A stretch of 63,656 nt of DNA from Corynebacterium tuscaniense (GTDB lineage Bacteria > Actinomycetota > Actinomycetes > Mycobacteriales > Mycobacteriaceae): contig NZ_VXKH01000005.1 of the NCBI RefSeq assembly GCF_008693065.1, positions 1 through 63,656 of the forward strand, given 5' to 3'. The notes under the pieces are model-generated. The model did no database searches. It was given only the letters and a program-made list of their open reading frames with translations, and had not been told where the DNA came from. Every line of letters begins with the position of its first letter. The first letter of the stretch is position 1. Made by a program: the position numbers and the translations under genes. Positions 52,939 through 63,153 of the stretch are shown here, in pieces.

Positions 52939-53721
52939 ATCTCCTCGAATCGCTTGGATATCGCGCAGGTGCCGGTAAAACGTCACGCGTTCAACGGGGC
53001 GCTTAGCGGGGACGTCATCTACGGTGACCTGGATGGCGTGGCCGCCGGATTGGAGGGCGCGTCCGGAGGGGGTGTGGGTGGCGTCGATAAGCGTGTGCTT
53101 GCGAAAGCGCGGTTTGCGGATGGCGGCCGCAGCAAGTCCTGGTGCCTGGGTGGTGGGGACGAGACGCGCGCCGTAGAGGCGGGTGTGGCCGTCGCTGCGG
53201 ACGAGGACGTCATTGTCAACGACGATCTCCCCAAAAAATGGTTTGCCTTCCGCGTGCGTGAGTGTGGCTGACCCGGCGACGACAATGCCGGCATCATTGC
53301 GGATACAGGGGATGGGGCGGACCGGGCCGTCGAGTGCGAGTGATTGCGCATTGGTGGGGATGCCCCACAACACGGCGGCGGGGGAGGTGGGATCGGTGGG
53401 GAGGTAGGCGATCTCGGCCCACAGGTAGTCCCCGCGCATCATGCGGGTGAGGATCGCGCTGAGTGCGGCATCTGTGCCGGAGACCATAATCCGCAGGCGC
53501 TCATCGGGCTGTTGGGGCGCGAAGGTGGGCTCCCCAAGGTGTGAAACCTTAGGTGACGCTGCGATCTCTTGCAGCGATGGGGTTGGGTCGATGGGGAGGA
53601 CCTCGCGTGCGATCTCGTCGAGAAATCGGAGGTCTTTTCGCGTGGGAATCGCCGGAAGCTCCTGATTTTCGGCGCCGTCGATGGTGATGCCGGTAGCGCA
53701 CGCGCAATGAACAAGCCGCAT
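52933..53721 (-). CDS. Hypothetical protein (lipid/NAD-kinase-like fold possible)
   Basis: A 262-residue soluble protein without signal or membrane segment. Seen: MVSGTDAALSAILTRMMRGD and a beta-rich C-terminal half (PFFGEIVVDNDVLVRSDGH, LYGARLVPTTQAPGLAAA, VTVDDVPAKRPVERVTFYRH) reminiscent of the beta-sandwich of diacylglycerol or NAD kinases. The nucleotide GGDGT motif is not visible, so that assignment is weak. TAGCGT lies 7 nt before ATG 53721, a leaderless pattern. It is divergent from purA. Confidence 0.6.
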   Translation of the reverse strand: MRLVHCACATGITIDGAENQELPAIPTRKDLRFLDEIAREVLPIDPTPSLQEIAASPKVSHLGEPTFAPQQPDERLRIMVSGTDAALSAILTRMMRGDYLWAEIAYLPTDPTSPAAVLWGIPTNAQSLALDGPVRPIPCIRNDAGIVVAGSATLTHAEGKPFFGEIVVDNDVLVRSDGHTRLYGARLVPTTQAPGLAAAAIRKPRFRKHTLIDATHTPSGRALQSGGHAIQVTVDDVPAKRPVERVTFYRHLRDIQAIRGDG

Positions 53722-53928
53722 GGCGCTCACGCTACATCGGCAGGGGCGTGGTTGAGATATTCAGGCCCATGTCCGTTGGCATCTTTCTTGGAGCAGAAGG
53801 TGTTTCCGACGCTCAACGGAAAGCCACCAACGGAGTAGCGGTACAATGTTCCTGGACTTTTGCGGGCACGATCCCGCAGGGAGCACACACGACAGCTGTG
53901 ACATGCAGCGCGAATTAGGGAGCGTTTT

Positions 53929-55218
53929 ATGGCGGCCATCATTATCGTCGGAGCCCAGTGGGGCGATGAGGGCAAAGGTAAAGCCACGGACATTCTTGGT
54001 GGCCGGGTGGACTATGTGGTGAAGCCGAATGGTGGTAACAACGCTGGTCACACGGTTGTTGTGGGTGGTGAGAAGTATGAGCTGAAGCTTCTGCCTGCCG
54101 GCGTTCTCAGTGAGAATGCAACTCCGGTGCTGGGCAACGGTGTGGTTGTGAACCTGGAGGCACTGTTCGAGGAGATTGATGGGCTGGAGGCCCGTGGCGC
54201 GAACGCGAGCCGGCTGAGAATCAGTTCGAATGCGCACCTAGTGTCGCCGTATCACCAGACGCTTGATCGCGTACAGGAGCGCTTCCTGGGCAAGCGTGCG
54301 ATCGGCACCACTGGCCGAGGTATTGGTCCGACGTATGCAGACAAAGTCGCTCGCGTAGGTATTCGCGTCCAAGATCTTTTCGACGAATCCATCCTCCGCC
54401 AGAAGATCGAATCCGCTTTGGATGTGAAAAACCAAATGTTGGTGAAGATGTACAACCGCAAGGCAATCGATCCGGATGAGGTTGTGGACTACTTCTTGGG
54501 CTACGCCGATCGCGTTAAGCCCATGGTCATTGATGCGGAATTTGAGCTGAATAAAGCTCTCGACGAAGGCAAGCACGTCCTCATGGAGGGCGGCCAAGCC
54601 ACGATGCTGGACGTTGACCATGGCACCTACCCGTTTGTCACCTCCTCCAACCCAACGGCAGGCGGTGCCTGCGGGGGCTCCGGTATCGGGCCGACACGGA
54701 TTACGGCTGCCCTGGGCATCATCAAGGCATACACCACTCGCGTGGGTGCCGGCCCATTCCCCACTGAACTCTTTGATAAATGGGGCGACTACCTGCAAGA
54801 AACCGGCGGTGAGGTGGGCGTAAACACCGGCCGCAAACGTCGCTGTGGCTGGTATGACTCCGTGATCGCCCGCTACGCCACCCGCGTCAACGGCTTCACC
54901 GACTACTTCCTGACCAAGCTCGACGTGCTCACCGGCATCGGAGAAATCCCCATCTGCGTCGCCTACGACGTTGACGGTGTCCGCCACGACGAGATGCCCC
55001 TGACCCAGTCCGAATTCCATCACGCCGAGCCCATCTACGAAACGATGCCGGCTTGGGACGAGGACATCACTGGTTGCCGCACCTTCGAAGACCTGCCACA
55101 GAAGGCCCAGGACTACGTCCTGCGCCTCGAGGAGCTTTCCGGTGCGCCCATCAGCTATATCGGCGTTGGTCCTGGCCGCGATCAAACCATCGTGCGCCAC
55201 GACGTCATGGAGCGCTAA
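53929..55218 (+). CDS. purA: Adenylosuccinate synthetase
   Basis: A 429-residue GTP-dependent enzyme joining IMP and aspartate in AMP synthesis. The diagnostic N-terminus [20 protein letters not shown] is present, with [11 protein letters not shown] and [18 protein letters not shown] at about 53852 is a likely -10, giving a ~70-nt leader. AGGGAGC precedes ATG 53929. Confidence 0.97.
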   Translation: MAAIIIVGAQWGDEGKGKATDILGGRVDYVVKPNGGNNAGHTVVVGGEKYELKLLPAGVLSENATPVLGNGVVVNLEALFEEIDGLEARGANASRLRISSNAHLVSPYHQTLDRVQERFLGKRAIGTTGRGIGPTYADKVARVGIRVQDLFDESILRQKIESALDVKNQMLVKMYNRKAIDPDEVVDYFLGYADRVKPMVIDAEFELNKALDEGKHVLMEGGQATMLDVDHGTYPFVTSSNPTAGGACGGSGIGPTRITAALGIIKAYTTRVGAGPFPTELFDKWGDYLQETGGEVGVNTGRKRRCGWYDSVIARYATRVNGFTDYFLTKLDVLTGIGEIPICVAYDVDGVRHDEMPLTQSEFHHAEPIYETMPAWDEDITGCRTFEDLPQKAQDYVLRLEELSGAPISYIGVGPGRDQTIVRHDVMER

Positions 55219-55343
55219 CCTGCCCAAAATTGGCCGGAACAGGCGTTGACGGTAGCGCATGCCTACTTCAAAGGGGCTAGCTAACGTCAGCGCTCAAAGC
55301 GGTTCTACATTGAAGCGTCCTGAAGTTAGTCTCTTCAGAGCAA

Positions 55344-56840
55344 TCAGATTGAACTAACGACCTTAGCCCAAAAATTTGCACTGAAATTCACGGAGTTACC
55401 GTCTTTCTCATACTTCGCCAAGATCGTCTTCTTGTCTGCTTTGACTTCTTCATCTCCGACTGATTCTGATGTACTCAGGATCTTTCTTGCGGTGGCCTGT
55501 GCTTTAGCGATGCGGTCTTGCTTGTGCGGTTGTGGGTCGCTGGTCGTCTCGCGTGTTCGCTCGTCTTGTTCCTCGGTAGTTTCGACATGCGAAGCATGCA
55601 TTCTGTTGATAAAGAACCGCTCAATTTCTCCCGAGGCACCTGCTGTTAGAAGGCCAGTCTGAGTCTGAAATTGTATTGACCAAACGAACGCGGACAGGCA
55701 TCCAGGAAGAACGAAAAGGAAAATGAGGAAAAGAAGAACCCCAAGTATTTCCCTTATTGTTCCGGTAGGTAGACAGCCTCCAACGATGAGGCCTATCAAT
55801 AGAGTGATTACCGTCGCAGAAAGAGGCCATTTTTGTTTGCGCCGGATTTTCTTCGCTTCTTTTGCAAACCAATTGCGATCGGAGTTGAGACTGGTGCAAA
55901 TACGTTCCCATTCAATGCGGGCGAGGGCCACACTGCATAAATGGATGGGGATGGCGACGAATGGGACTGCGAAGATAATCCAATTCTTAGTGCTGTCGAC
56001 CTGTTTGAAGATTTCTAGAGGCGGGAATGTTAACGCAGCAGACAAGATCGCCAAAAGCAATAAACAGTGGCGTTGACTGAACTCGAGAATGCGCCATCTG
56101 CAAAGATATCGGAGTATTTTCGGGCACGTCCGCGTAGGTGGCCCCTGCCTTTTAGCTCCCGACTCGCCTAGTTGCTGGTCAAGCTCATTTAGAAGGAAGT
56201 CAACTTTCGCTCTTCGTTTCTTCGGGTAATTCGCCTGCCGCGCTTCAATCAGGCTTGGGGCTTCGGGCGTGTGTACCGCGGTAGCGGAAACGACGGTAGC
56301 AACTCCAAGGACCATGATCATCAGCATGGCGAGTATGAGTTCAGGCCCGGATGCCTCCTTTATTTCATCGCAGCAATACGCCCAGCAGAGGTTGATTAAC
56401 AATATTTCGCCGATGGCGACGTTCATCATCCCAAGAAACAGTGAAAGATTCCGTAGTTTCCTGTTGGCGACTAAACGCTCTGCGAAGTACTGAGCCTCAG
56501 TAGCAGAGACTTCGGCGGGGATCTCAATAGGGGATTGCCTGTTTGCGGTAGCGATACTCGTGGCGAGGATGGCAGCAAAAATCGCCAGCATCATTTGTAT
56601 GCCCGAACTGATTTGTTCTGGTGCTAATGGGGTTAATTGGTGGTCCGTAAAATAGAGCGCAAGTAGAACCAAACCAATTACGAAGCTGACGACCGTGCCG
56701 CCGATCAAGAGGCTGAAGACTCCATTGTAGAATTGCTTCTCGGCTTGGTGTTCTTCTTTTTCAAGTAATTCGTAGTTGGTGTTCATCGCCATCGGAACCT
56801 GCCTTGCCTCATCGTTGGAAATGTCTGGCAACTTAGACAT
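55344..56840 (-). CDS. Multipass membrane protein of unknown family in AT-richer island
   Basis: A 498-residue protein. About ten hydrophobic segments fall in three groups: two near residues 42-100, three near 130-195 and four to six between 260 and 400. Between them is a polar loop (PKKRRAKVDFLLNELDQQLG). The C-terminal ~100 residues are charged and soluble (EEQDERTRETTSDPQPHKQD). It is Cys-rich for the window (WAYCCDE, RTCPKILRYLCRW, RHCLL). ATG 56840 has GGAGGAA at close range. The base composition is lower in GC, with more A/T codon endings than its neighbours, which suggests recent acquisition. No catalytic motif is seen. Confidence 0.65.
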   Translation of the reverse strand: MSKLPDISNDEARQVPMAMNTNYELLEKEEHQAEKQFYNGVFSLLIGGTVVSFVIGLVLLALYFTDHQLTPLAPEQISSGIQMMLAIFAAILATSIATANRQSPIEIPAEVSATEAQYFAERLVANRKLRNLSLFLGMMNVAIGEILLINLCWAYCCDEIKEASGPELILAMLMIMVLGVATVVSATAVHTPEAPSLIEARQANYPKKRRAKVDFLLNELDQQLGESGAKRQGPPTRTCPKILRYLCRWRILEFSQRHCLLLLAILSAALTFPPLEIFKQVDSTKNWIIFAVPFVAIPIHLCSVALARIEWERICTSLNSDRNWFAKEAKKIRRKQKWPLSATVITLLIGLIVGGCLPTGTIREILGVLLFLIFLFVLPGCLSAFVWSIQFQTQTGLLTAGASGEIERFFINRMHASHVETTEEQDERTRETTSDPQPHKQDRIAKAQATARKILSTSESVGDEEVKADKKTILAKYEKDGNSVNFSANFWAKVVSSI

Positions 56841-57360
56841 TTCCTCCTGATCTTAGACTCGAAACAAGTAGCGCTGATGCATTGTCATTCGGAGAGAATG
56901 GCAACAGTTCCGATTGGGTTCCCGCGGTCGAGTGCCTGACTCGCTCAATCGATGATGGTCGATGGGCGAACCGAAATAGCCCCTGACGCTAACTCCGCTC
57001 GTCGCAGGGGCAAGGCGTCAGAAGGATACGGGACTTGACCATGGGGTCGCGGGCTTCATCGGCTAAGGGGTAATTGATAGTGCGCATCAGGTGGGGTGAT
57101 GCGATAGAGTGCCAGCTCGCCTTAAGTGATTCTTAGACTACGCGCGGAAGATCAGTTCAAAGCGTACGGCGAACCTTTTCTGTAAGTCGATTCTCCGGCA
57201 ACAATCGCCTTTTAAAAGGCATTTTATTCATTCAGTGGACGAAACCGTTAAAGGGATCTAACATCCTGAGAGAAATTTATATTTCGACTTGAGGGGTTTG
57301 CCGCAGGGCAGCGCTTCATTGTTCCCAGGTGTGCAGGTACGACGTGTGAAGGAAGAGAGT
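56841..57360. other. 520-nt intergenic region, no gene seen
   Basis: The region is AT-richer than the flanks. It contains the divergent upstream regions of the membrane protein and of the GH16-like gene, including TTTATATTT near 57277. I find no RNA gene, clear repeat or credible ORF. Confidence 0.4.
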
Positions 57361-58641
57361 ATGAAGAAGCAAGTAATCACGCTGGTTGTCACAGCCGCGA
57401 TGATTGCACCACTGTCCGTTTCCCCGGTTGAGGCGCAGGAGAGTATGCCGGCGCATATTCAGCGTACGGGCGAGCGTTTCAGTACCAATTACGATTTCCC
57501 GACCTTCGACTGGAGTGGACACAAGTGGGCTGTCCGTCAGACGGAAGGCAAGCTGAACTTCGGTGGCCCGCAGGCTGAAGACCCAGCTGATGGTCGTGCG
57601 AAGTGGATCAATGGTGCACAGGTTCTGCCGAATGGCGATTTGAAGATTCAGAACGACGGTATTCGTGGTGCTGTGGAAATCAACGCTATTGATTCCACTG
57701 GGTATGGCACCTATACGTTCGAGTACTCCGGTGATTTTGACAATATGGATCCGCACAACGTCCTGGGTATTTTCCCGTATGACATGGCGGAACTGGAACT
57801 GAACAAGTTGGATGAGGTTCACAAGAACGCATCCGGTTCGACTGAGATTGACTTCATTGAGATCAGCCGTTGGGGTCAAATTAACCGCAAACTCCCACAC
57901 GGTGGCGTGACCTACTACCCTGACACCCCGCAGCTTCCGTCGCGCTACAACATTGATCAGTTCGACGTACCTGCAGGTCAGCAGACTTTGCAGACCATTG
58001 CTCAGTGGGAGCATAACTACCTTCGCGTGATCACGAAGAAGAAGGATGGTGAGGTGCTCTCGGACGTTACCTCAACCCACCGCGTACCAGAGGACACCGG
58101 CACGCAGCAGCTCCGCATTAACTTGTGGACCACTGGCGCTAACAAGAGCGAGCACAAGAAAGCGGAAGGTGATGAGATCATCTTCCACGATTACTCCTAC
58201 ACCCCGGACGCTGACTCCCCGGCGGCTACGGCTCCGAGCAGCTCCGGCTCCAGCTTTTCGTCCTCGTTCTCGTCCTCGGCACCTGCTCAAAAGGATGTGG
58301 CGCCAGAAGCTCCGGCAGAGAATATGCCGGGGAACGACGTGCCTGACGCCAATGCACCCGAGGCGGGCTCACCGGATGCTGTTCCAGGGGCACCGGAAGC
58401 GCCGGCACCTGTTGGCGAGCCAGAGGAAGCTCCGGAAACGAATCAGCAGGACGCGAGCTCGGTTGCAGCCCAGCTTCTGGGGGATGACTCCAGCTCAGAG
58501 GTCTTCAACCCTGATGAAAAGGTGAAGCGTTCTAGCGAGGACAAGGCTGCTGAAAAGAGCAAGGAACGCGGTTCCTCCGGCAGCAGCGAAGGATTCTTCC
58601 AGCGTCTCTGGGGTGTTGTCCGAGGTCTGTTCGGATTCTAG
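57361..58641 (+). CDS. Secreted GH16-like protein with Ser/Pro-rich tail
   Basis: A 426-residue exported protein with a signal peptide (KKQVITLVVTAAMIAPLSVS, cleavage near VEA). Residues ~40-280 form a jelly-roll domain with EIDFIEISRWG, matching the GH16 catalytic pattern E-x-D-x-x-E. Residues ~285-400 are Ser- and Pro/Ala/Glu-rich, disordered, and the end is an amphipathic/hydrophobic helix (FFQRLWGVVRGLFGF). Whether it is an active glucanase or only a carbohydrate binder is unclear. ATG 57361 has GAAGGAA. The longer frame from 57289 lacks a ribosome site. Confidence 0.72.
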   Translation: MKKQVITLVVTAAMIAPLSVSPVEAQESMPAHIQRTGERFSTNYDFPTFDWSGHKWAVRQTEGKLNFGGPQAEDPADGRAKWINGAQVLPNGDLKIQNDGIRGAVEINAIDSTGYGTYTFEYSGDFDNMDPHNVLGIFPYDMAELELNKLDEVHKNASGSTEIDFIEISRWGQINRKLPHGGVTYYPDTPQLPSRYNIDQFDVPAGQQTLQTIAQWEHNYLRVITKKKDGEVLSDVTSTHRVPEDTGTQQLRINLWTTGANKSEHKKAEGDEIIFHDYSYTPDADSPAATAPSSSGSSFSSSFSSSAPAQKDVAPEAPAENMPGNDVPDANAPEAGSPDAVPGAPEAPAPVGEPEEAPETNQQDASSVAAQLLGDDSSSEVFNPDEKVKRSSEDKAAEKSKERGSSGSSEGFFQRLWGVVRGLFGF

Positions 58642-58666
58642 GGTTCGCCTGAACAAAGTTCTGCTG

Positions 58667-58706
58667 CACGCGGTTAGCGCTTTTAGATAACAGCGTTAAC
58701 CGCGTG
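58667..58706 (+). terminator. Hairpin after the GH16-like gene
   Basis: CACGCGGTTA...TAACCGCGTG, with an inner GCGC/GCG stem, is followed by TTGTCTTTG. It probably terminates the GH16-like transcript. Confidence 0.6.
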
Positions 58707-58762
58707 TTGTCTTTGTCCACGCACCTAGAGACCTAGTCAAGATCAGTGGGTTAAGTAGTTAA

Positions 58763-58803
58763 AAGCCGGAGTCGGCCCGTTGTGAGGGGCTGGACTCCGG
58801 CTT
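58763..58803. terminator. Bidirectional terminator hairpin
   Basis: AGCCGGAGTC...GACTCCGGCT is a perfect 10-bp stem with an inner GCC/GGC extension, flanked by AAAA and TTAACTGTTT. It lies between convergent genes and can serve both. Confidence 0.65.
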
Positions 58804-58851
58804 AACTGTTTCTGCTTCTTAGGACGCGCCTGAACCAGTTGACATGTTCGG

Positions 58852-60300
58852 TCAGCCGTTCTGCTCGGGGTGGGAGGCGCTGACCATGTCTTCCCACTCG
58901 ACGATCTTCTTGCGTTCGCGGCCTTCTGCTTCGCCGAGGGCGCGCTCGGCTGCGTCGAGGTTGTGCCAGCCGTCCCAGGTGGTTACCTGGACGCCCTTGG
59001 TAGCCAACAGGTCCAGAATGGCTTCGTCGTTGCGGTGGGTGGTGGGGGTGAGACGGCCGGCGGTGAAATCGTCGAGAAGCATGGTCGTGGTGTCTTTGGC
59101 GTCGGACTTGGTGTTGCCAATCAGCCCGATGGGGCCGCGTTTGATCCAGCCGGTGGCGTACAGGCCGGGGATGATGTCGCCGCCGAATTCGGTGAGCACG
59201 TGGCCTTCGTCGTTGGGGATGACGGCGCGGAGATCGTCGAAAGGAACGCCTTCGACGGCGTCGGAGCGGTAGCCGACGGCGCGGTAGACGGCCTGAACAT
59301 CCCAGGTTGTGGTCTTCCCGGTGAGAGTTACGCCGCCTTTGCCGTCGAGTTCGGTGCGTTCGGTGACAAATCCGGTGACTTTGCCGTTTTCGTCGCCAAG
59401 AATCTCCACGGGGGACTCGAAGAAGTGGATGAAGAGCTTGTGTGGGGCGCCTTTCGGGTCGCGCATCGCGTAGTTTTCGAGGGTCTGGCAGACGAGGTCG
59501 ACGCTCTTTGCTTCACGACGAGCCTGCTCCGACGCCTCGTCATAATCAATGTCCTCCGGGTCCACGATGACTTCGATGGTGTCGGAGTGGTCGAGTTCTT
59601 TGAGTTCCAGCGGTGTGAACTTCGCCTGGGCGGGGCCGCGACGGCCGAAGATGTGGATTTCCTTCGCGGCGGACGAATTCAGATTCTCGTATACGTTGTC
59701 GGGGATCTCCGTGACCTTGAGCTCGTCCGCGGTTTTGGCCAGCACGCGGGCGATGTCGAGGGCGACGTTGCCTACGCCGACGATCGCGATCTTTTCGGCA
59801 GTGAGGTCCCAGTCGCGCTCGAAATCGGGGTTGCCGTCGTAGAAGCCGACAAATTCGCCGGCACCGTAATGGCCGTCTAGGTCCGCGCCGGGCACATTCA
59901 AGTCACGGTCGGCGACCGCACCGGTGGCAAAGATAACTGCGTCGTAGTATTCCTGCAGCTCTGCAACGGTGATGTCCTTGCCCACATCGACGTTGCCCAG
60001 CAAGCGGATCTCCGGTTTATCCATCACGTTATGGAGGGATTTAATAATGCCCTTGATGCGCGGGTGATCCGGTGCCACGCCGTAGCGGATGAGGCCGAAG
60101 GGGGCCGGCATACGCTCGAAAAGGTCCACGCGTACCGGGGTGCCGTTTTTGGCCAGGTCTGACTTCACCAAAAGGTCAGAGGCGTAGATACCGGCTGGGC
60201 CGGAACCGACGACGGCGACGCGGAGGGAATCAGGGGACTCGGTGGTCATTGGTTTCGCTACATCCTTGAATTGCTCAATATCAAAATCTCTATCCGACAT
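58852..60300 (-). CDS. fprA: Ferredoxin/flavodoxin-NADP+ reductase FprA
   Basis: A 482-residue FAD flavoprotein of the adrenodoxin-reductase type. It has the FAD motif VVGSGPAGIYASDLLV, PFGLIRYGVAPDHP, the NADPH motif VGVGNVALDIARVL and GRRGPAQAKFTP. It transfers electrons between NADPH and ferredoxin. It shares its two ends with the miniature gene at 17171-17800. ATG 60300 is taken; ATG 60312 is possible. It is divergent from pta, as in C. glutamicum. Confidence 0.92.
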   Translation of the reverse strand: MSDRDFDIEQFKDVAKPMTTESPDSLRVAVVGSGPAGIYASDLLVKSDLAKNGTPVRVDLFERMPAPFGLIRYGVAPDHPRIKGIIKSLHNVMDKPEIRLLGNVDVGKDITVAELQEYYDAVIFATGAVADRDLNVPGADLDGHYGAGEFVGFYDGNPDFERDWDLTAEKIAIVGVGNVALDIARVLAKTADELKVTEIPDNVYENLNSSAAKEIHIFGRRGPAQAKFTPLELKELDHSDTIEVIVDPEDIDYDEASEQARREAKSVDLVCQTLENYAMRDPKGAPHKLFIHFFESPVEILGDENGKVTGFVTERTELDGKGGVTLTGKTTTWDVQAVYRAVGYRSDAVEGVPFDDLRAVIPNDEGHVLTEFGGDIIPGLYATGWIKRGPIGLIGNTKSDAKDTTTMLLDDFTAGRLTPTTHRNDEAILDLLATKGVQVTTWDGWHNLDAAERALGEAEGRERKKIVEWEDMVSASHPEQNG

Positions 60301-60441
60301 GATAGCGGGCATGACAAATAGGCCTAGCAGTGCGTTTGGCTGGGGGATGCGGCTCCCATTTGGGTGGGGGAAGTGAAAAAGCCCACAGTAAACCGGCAAC
60401 GTGTTGGTGGAGACATAGTTAGACTAGGGAACGTTGATAAG

Positions 60442-60452
60442 CGTCGATAAGC
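60442..60452 (-). repeat. GCTTATCGACG word in the fprA-pta intergenic region
   Basis: One of 16 copies of CTTATCGACG in the window and one of two outside genes. A near copy (GTTGATAAGC) precedes it by 11 nt. The full list is in the findings. Confidence 0.7.
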
Positions 60453-60480
60453 AATGTGCTTGGTTATGGAAAGGAAACGC

Positions 60481-61836
60481 ATGGCTAACAGGTCTGTCCT
60501 GATCACCACGGTCGGCCGTAGTTTTGACGGCATCGATGTTGCGGGACTCGCCGCGGAGACCAACCTGAACCTCGTCCAGCTTTCAGAGCAAGAGGCGGAT
60601 GTCGCGGCGATTGTTGCGGCGGACTTGGTGGCGGGCGATACCTTGGTGCGGGGTTCCGGAGACTACAACTTTGACGCTGACGTGGCGTCCGCACTTGGTC
60701 TTCCTCTCCTTGTTGTGGCGGGCTGTCCTGTGGCGGCCGAGCGTGCGCAGGCTCGCATTGAGCAGCTGGGGGCGACGATCGCGGACGTGGTCGCGGACGT
60801 GGATAAGGCAGCGGTGCTCAAGGCGCTGGAGATTGAAACTGAGCCGGTCATGTCGGCTGCTGTTTTTGAGCACTGGCTGCTCACCCGCGCGAAGGCCGAC
60901 CGCAAGCACATCGTGTTGCCGGAGGGCGAGGATGACCGCATTCTGCAGGCCGCGGATCAGCTGCTGGCGAAGAATGTTGCGGACATCACCATCCTGGGCG
61001 TTGCTGAGGACATTCAGCGTCGCGCCGACAGCCTGGGCCTGAACCTGTCCAAGGCCCACATCATCGATCACCTGAATTCTGAGCGGCTGGAGGAATTCGC
61101 CGATGATTTCGCGGAGCTGCGTAAGTCCAAGGGCATCACTCTGGATGAGGCGCGGGAGACGATGAAGGACATCTCCTACTTTGCCACCATGATGGTGCAC
61201 AAGGGCTTGGCCGATGGCATGGTGTCCGGTGCGGCGAACACGACGGCGCACACGATTAAGCCGTCCTTCCAGATCATCAAAACGGTTCCGGACGCATCTG
61301 TTGTGTCCTCTATCTTCCTTATGGTCATGCGGGATCGCCTGTGGGCTTTCGGTGACTGCGCGGTGAACCCGAATCCGACTGCGGATCAGATCGGTGAGAT
61401 CGCCGTGGTCTCCGCCAAGACCGCTGCTCAGTTCGGCATCGACCCGAAGGTGGCCATCCTGTCTTATTCCACCGGTACGTCTGGCACTGGCCCGGATGTG
61501 GACCGTTCTGTGGAAGCCACGGCCAAGGCGCATGAGCTGGACCCAGAGCTCGCTGTCGATGGTCCGCTGCAGTTTGATGCGGCGTGTGACCCGGGTGTGG
61601 GTAAGAAGAAGGCGCCGGATTCCCCGGTGGCGGGTGAGGCGAATGTGTTCATTTTCCCTGACCTAGAGGCCGGCAATGCTGGCTACAAGATCGCCCAGCG
61701 TACGGCCGATGCGTTGGCTGTTGGCCCGATCCTGCAGGGGCTGAACAAACCCGTCAATGATCTGTCGCGTGGCGCGACGGTCCCCGACATTGTTAACACG
61801 GTGGCTATCACTGCTATCCAGGCACAAGGAGCATAA
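60481..61836 (+). CDS. pta: Phosphate acetyltransferase
   Basis: A 451-residue enzyme converting acetyl-CoA and phosphate to acetyl-phosphate. A short N-terminal domain (residues ~1-125) is followed by the catalytic domain: [43 protein letters not shown] and [18 protein letters not shown]. It lacks the full DRTGG region of long E. coli Pta. ATG 60481 follows GGAAAGGAA. It is 2 nt from ackA, the standard operon. Confidence 0.95.
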   Translation: MANRSVLITTVGRSFDGIDVAGLAAETNLNLVQLSEQEADVAAIVAADLVAGDTLVRGSGDYNFDADVASALGLPLLVVAGCPVAAERAQARIEQLGATIADVVADVDKAAVLKALEIETEPVMSAAVFEHWLLTRAKADRKHIVLPEGEDDRILQAADQLLAKNVADITILGVAEDIQRRADSLGLNLSKAHIIDHLNSERLEEFADDFAELRKSKGITLDEARETMKDISYFATMMVHKGLADGMVSGAANTTAHTIKPSFQIIKTVPDASVVSSIFLMVMRDRLWAFGDCAVNPNPTADQIGEIAVVSAKTAAQFGIDPKVAILSYSTGTSGTGPDVDRSVEATAKAHELDPELAVDGPLQFDAACDPGVGKKKAPDSPVAGEANVFIFPDLEAGNAGYKIAQRTADALAVGPILQGLNKPVNDLSRGATVPDIVNTVAITAIQAQGA

Positions 61837-61838
61837 AA

Positions 61839-63032
61839 ATGTCTTACGTCCTCGTTCTGAACTCCGGTTCCTCCTCGATCAAATTCCAGATCGTTGACCC
61901 GCAAGCTTCTGCTTCGGACACGCCGTTCGTGTCTGGCCTTGTGGAGCAGATTGGTGAGCCGAAGGGCAACATCCGCATCAAGATTGAGGGCCGTGAGGTC
62001 GGCTCCACAATGCCGATCCGTGACCACCGCGGTGGTCTGCAGCTAGCTATCGCCATGTTGGACGCCAACGGCGTAGGCCCGACGCAGATGCACATCATCG
62101 CTGTGGGGCACCGTGTTGTGCACGGCGGCCAGACATTCGGTGAGCCCGTGCTTATCGACGACTCGGTGGTGGACCAAATCCGCGAACTCATTCCGCTTGC
62201 CCCGCTGCATAACCCGGCGAACATCGACGGCATTGATGTGGCCCGCGCACTGCTGCCGGACATCCCGCACGTAGCTGTGTTTGATACCGGCTTCTTCGGT
62301 GATCTGCCGGATGGTGCCGCACACTACGCGATTGATGATGATTTGGCGCGGGAGCACCAGATCCGCCGCTACGGTTTCCACGGCACGTCCCACGAGTTCG
62401 TGTCCTCCCAGGTTCCGGAGCTCATTGGCCAGTCGCAGGAGGAGACCAACCAGATTGTTCTCCACATTGGTAACGGTGCTTCCATCTCCGCCGTTCGTGG
62501 TGGCAAGCCGGTGGACACTTCGATGGGCCTGACTCCTCTTGAGGGCTTGGTCATGGGAACTCGTTCCGGTGATATTGATCCGGGTGTGATCTTCCACCTC
62601 TACCGCACCGCTGGCATGAGCATCGATGACATCGATGACCTGCTCAACCGCCGCTCGGGCCTCAAGGGCCTAGCTGGTGTGAATGACTTCCGTGAGATCA
62701 ACGCCCGCATCGCTGATGGTGACAAGAAGGCCAAGCTGGCCTATGACGTCTACGTCCACCGTCTGCGCCGCTACATCGGCGCCTACATGATTGGTCTGGG
62801 GCGTGTGGACGCGATCACCTTCACCGCCGGTGTCGGCGAGAATGCCGCACAGGTCCGCGCGGATGCCCTGGCCAACCTCGAAGGCTTTGGCATCAAGCTG
62901 GACCCGGCCAAGAATGAGGAAGGCTCTGGAGCCCGGATCATTTCCGCCGACGACTCCACCACCAAGGTGCTGGTTGTGCCGACGAATGAGGAGCTCGCCA
63001 TCGCCCAGAAGTCCGCAGCAATCGCGGGCTAG
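61839..63032 (+). CDS. ackA: Acetate kinase
   Basis: A 397-residue kinase making ATP and acetate from acetyl-phosphate, or the reverse. Seen: [51 protein letters not shown] and [13 protein letters not shown]. All nucleotide and acetyl-phosphate motifs are intact. ATG 61839 has AAGGAGC overlapping the end of pta. A hairpin begins in its stop codon. Together with poxB it could cover acetate production. Confidence 0.97.
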   Translation: MSYVLVLNSGSSSIKFQIVDPQASASDTPFVSGLVEQIGEPKGNIRIKIEGREVGSTMPIRDHRGGLQLAIAMLDANGVGPTQMHIIAVGHRVVHGGQTFGEPVLIDDSVVDQIRELIPLAPLHNPANIDGIDVARALLPDIPHVAVFDTGFFGDLPDGAAHYAIDDDLAREHQIRRYGFHGTSHEFVSSQVPELIGQSQEETNQIVLHIGNGASISAVRGGKPVDTSMGLTPLEGLVMGTRSGDIDPGVIFHLYRTAGMSIDDIDDLLNRRSGLKGLAGVNDFREINARIADGDKKAKLAYDVYVHRLRRYIGAYMIGLGRVDAITFTAGVGENAAQVRADALANLEGFGIKLDPAKNEEGSGARIISADDSTTKVLVVPTNEELAIAQKSAAIAG

Positions 63033-63061
63033 TTGTAGTTGCCTTTCGGCAACTACAACTA
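63030..63061 (+). terminator. Terminator hairpin of pta-ackA
   Basis: TAGTTGTAGTTGCC-TTTC-GGCAACTACAACTA is a perfect 14-bp stem beginning with the ackA stop codon. A second hairpin (CTAGGTCGCC-GTAA-GGCGGCCTAG, 63120-63143) follows. Confidence 0.7.
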
Positions 63062-63153
63062 GGGGGCCTTACTTCTCCTCTTTCTTCCCTTCTCCTGCTA
63101 CCTCGTCCCTTTGTTCCTTCTAGGTCGCCGTAAGGCGGCCTAGAACTGTTATG

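Noticed and set aside
1932..62160. Interpretation of CTTATCGACG as a DnaA box or as a KOPS-type polar guide
   Set aside because: DnaA boxes are TTATNCACA, which differs; polar guides should be strand-biased, but copies are 8 and 8.
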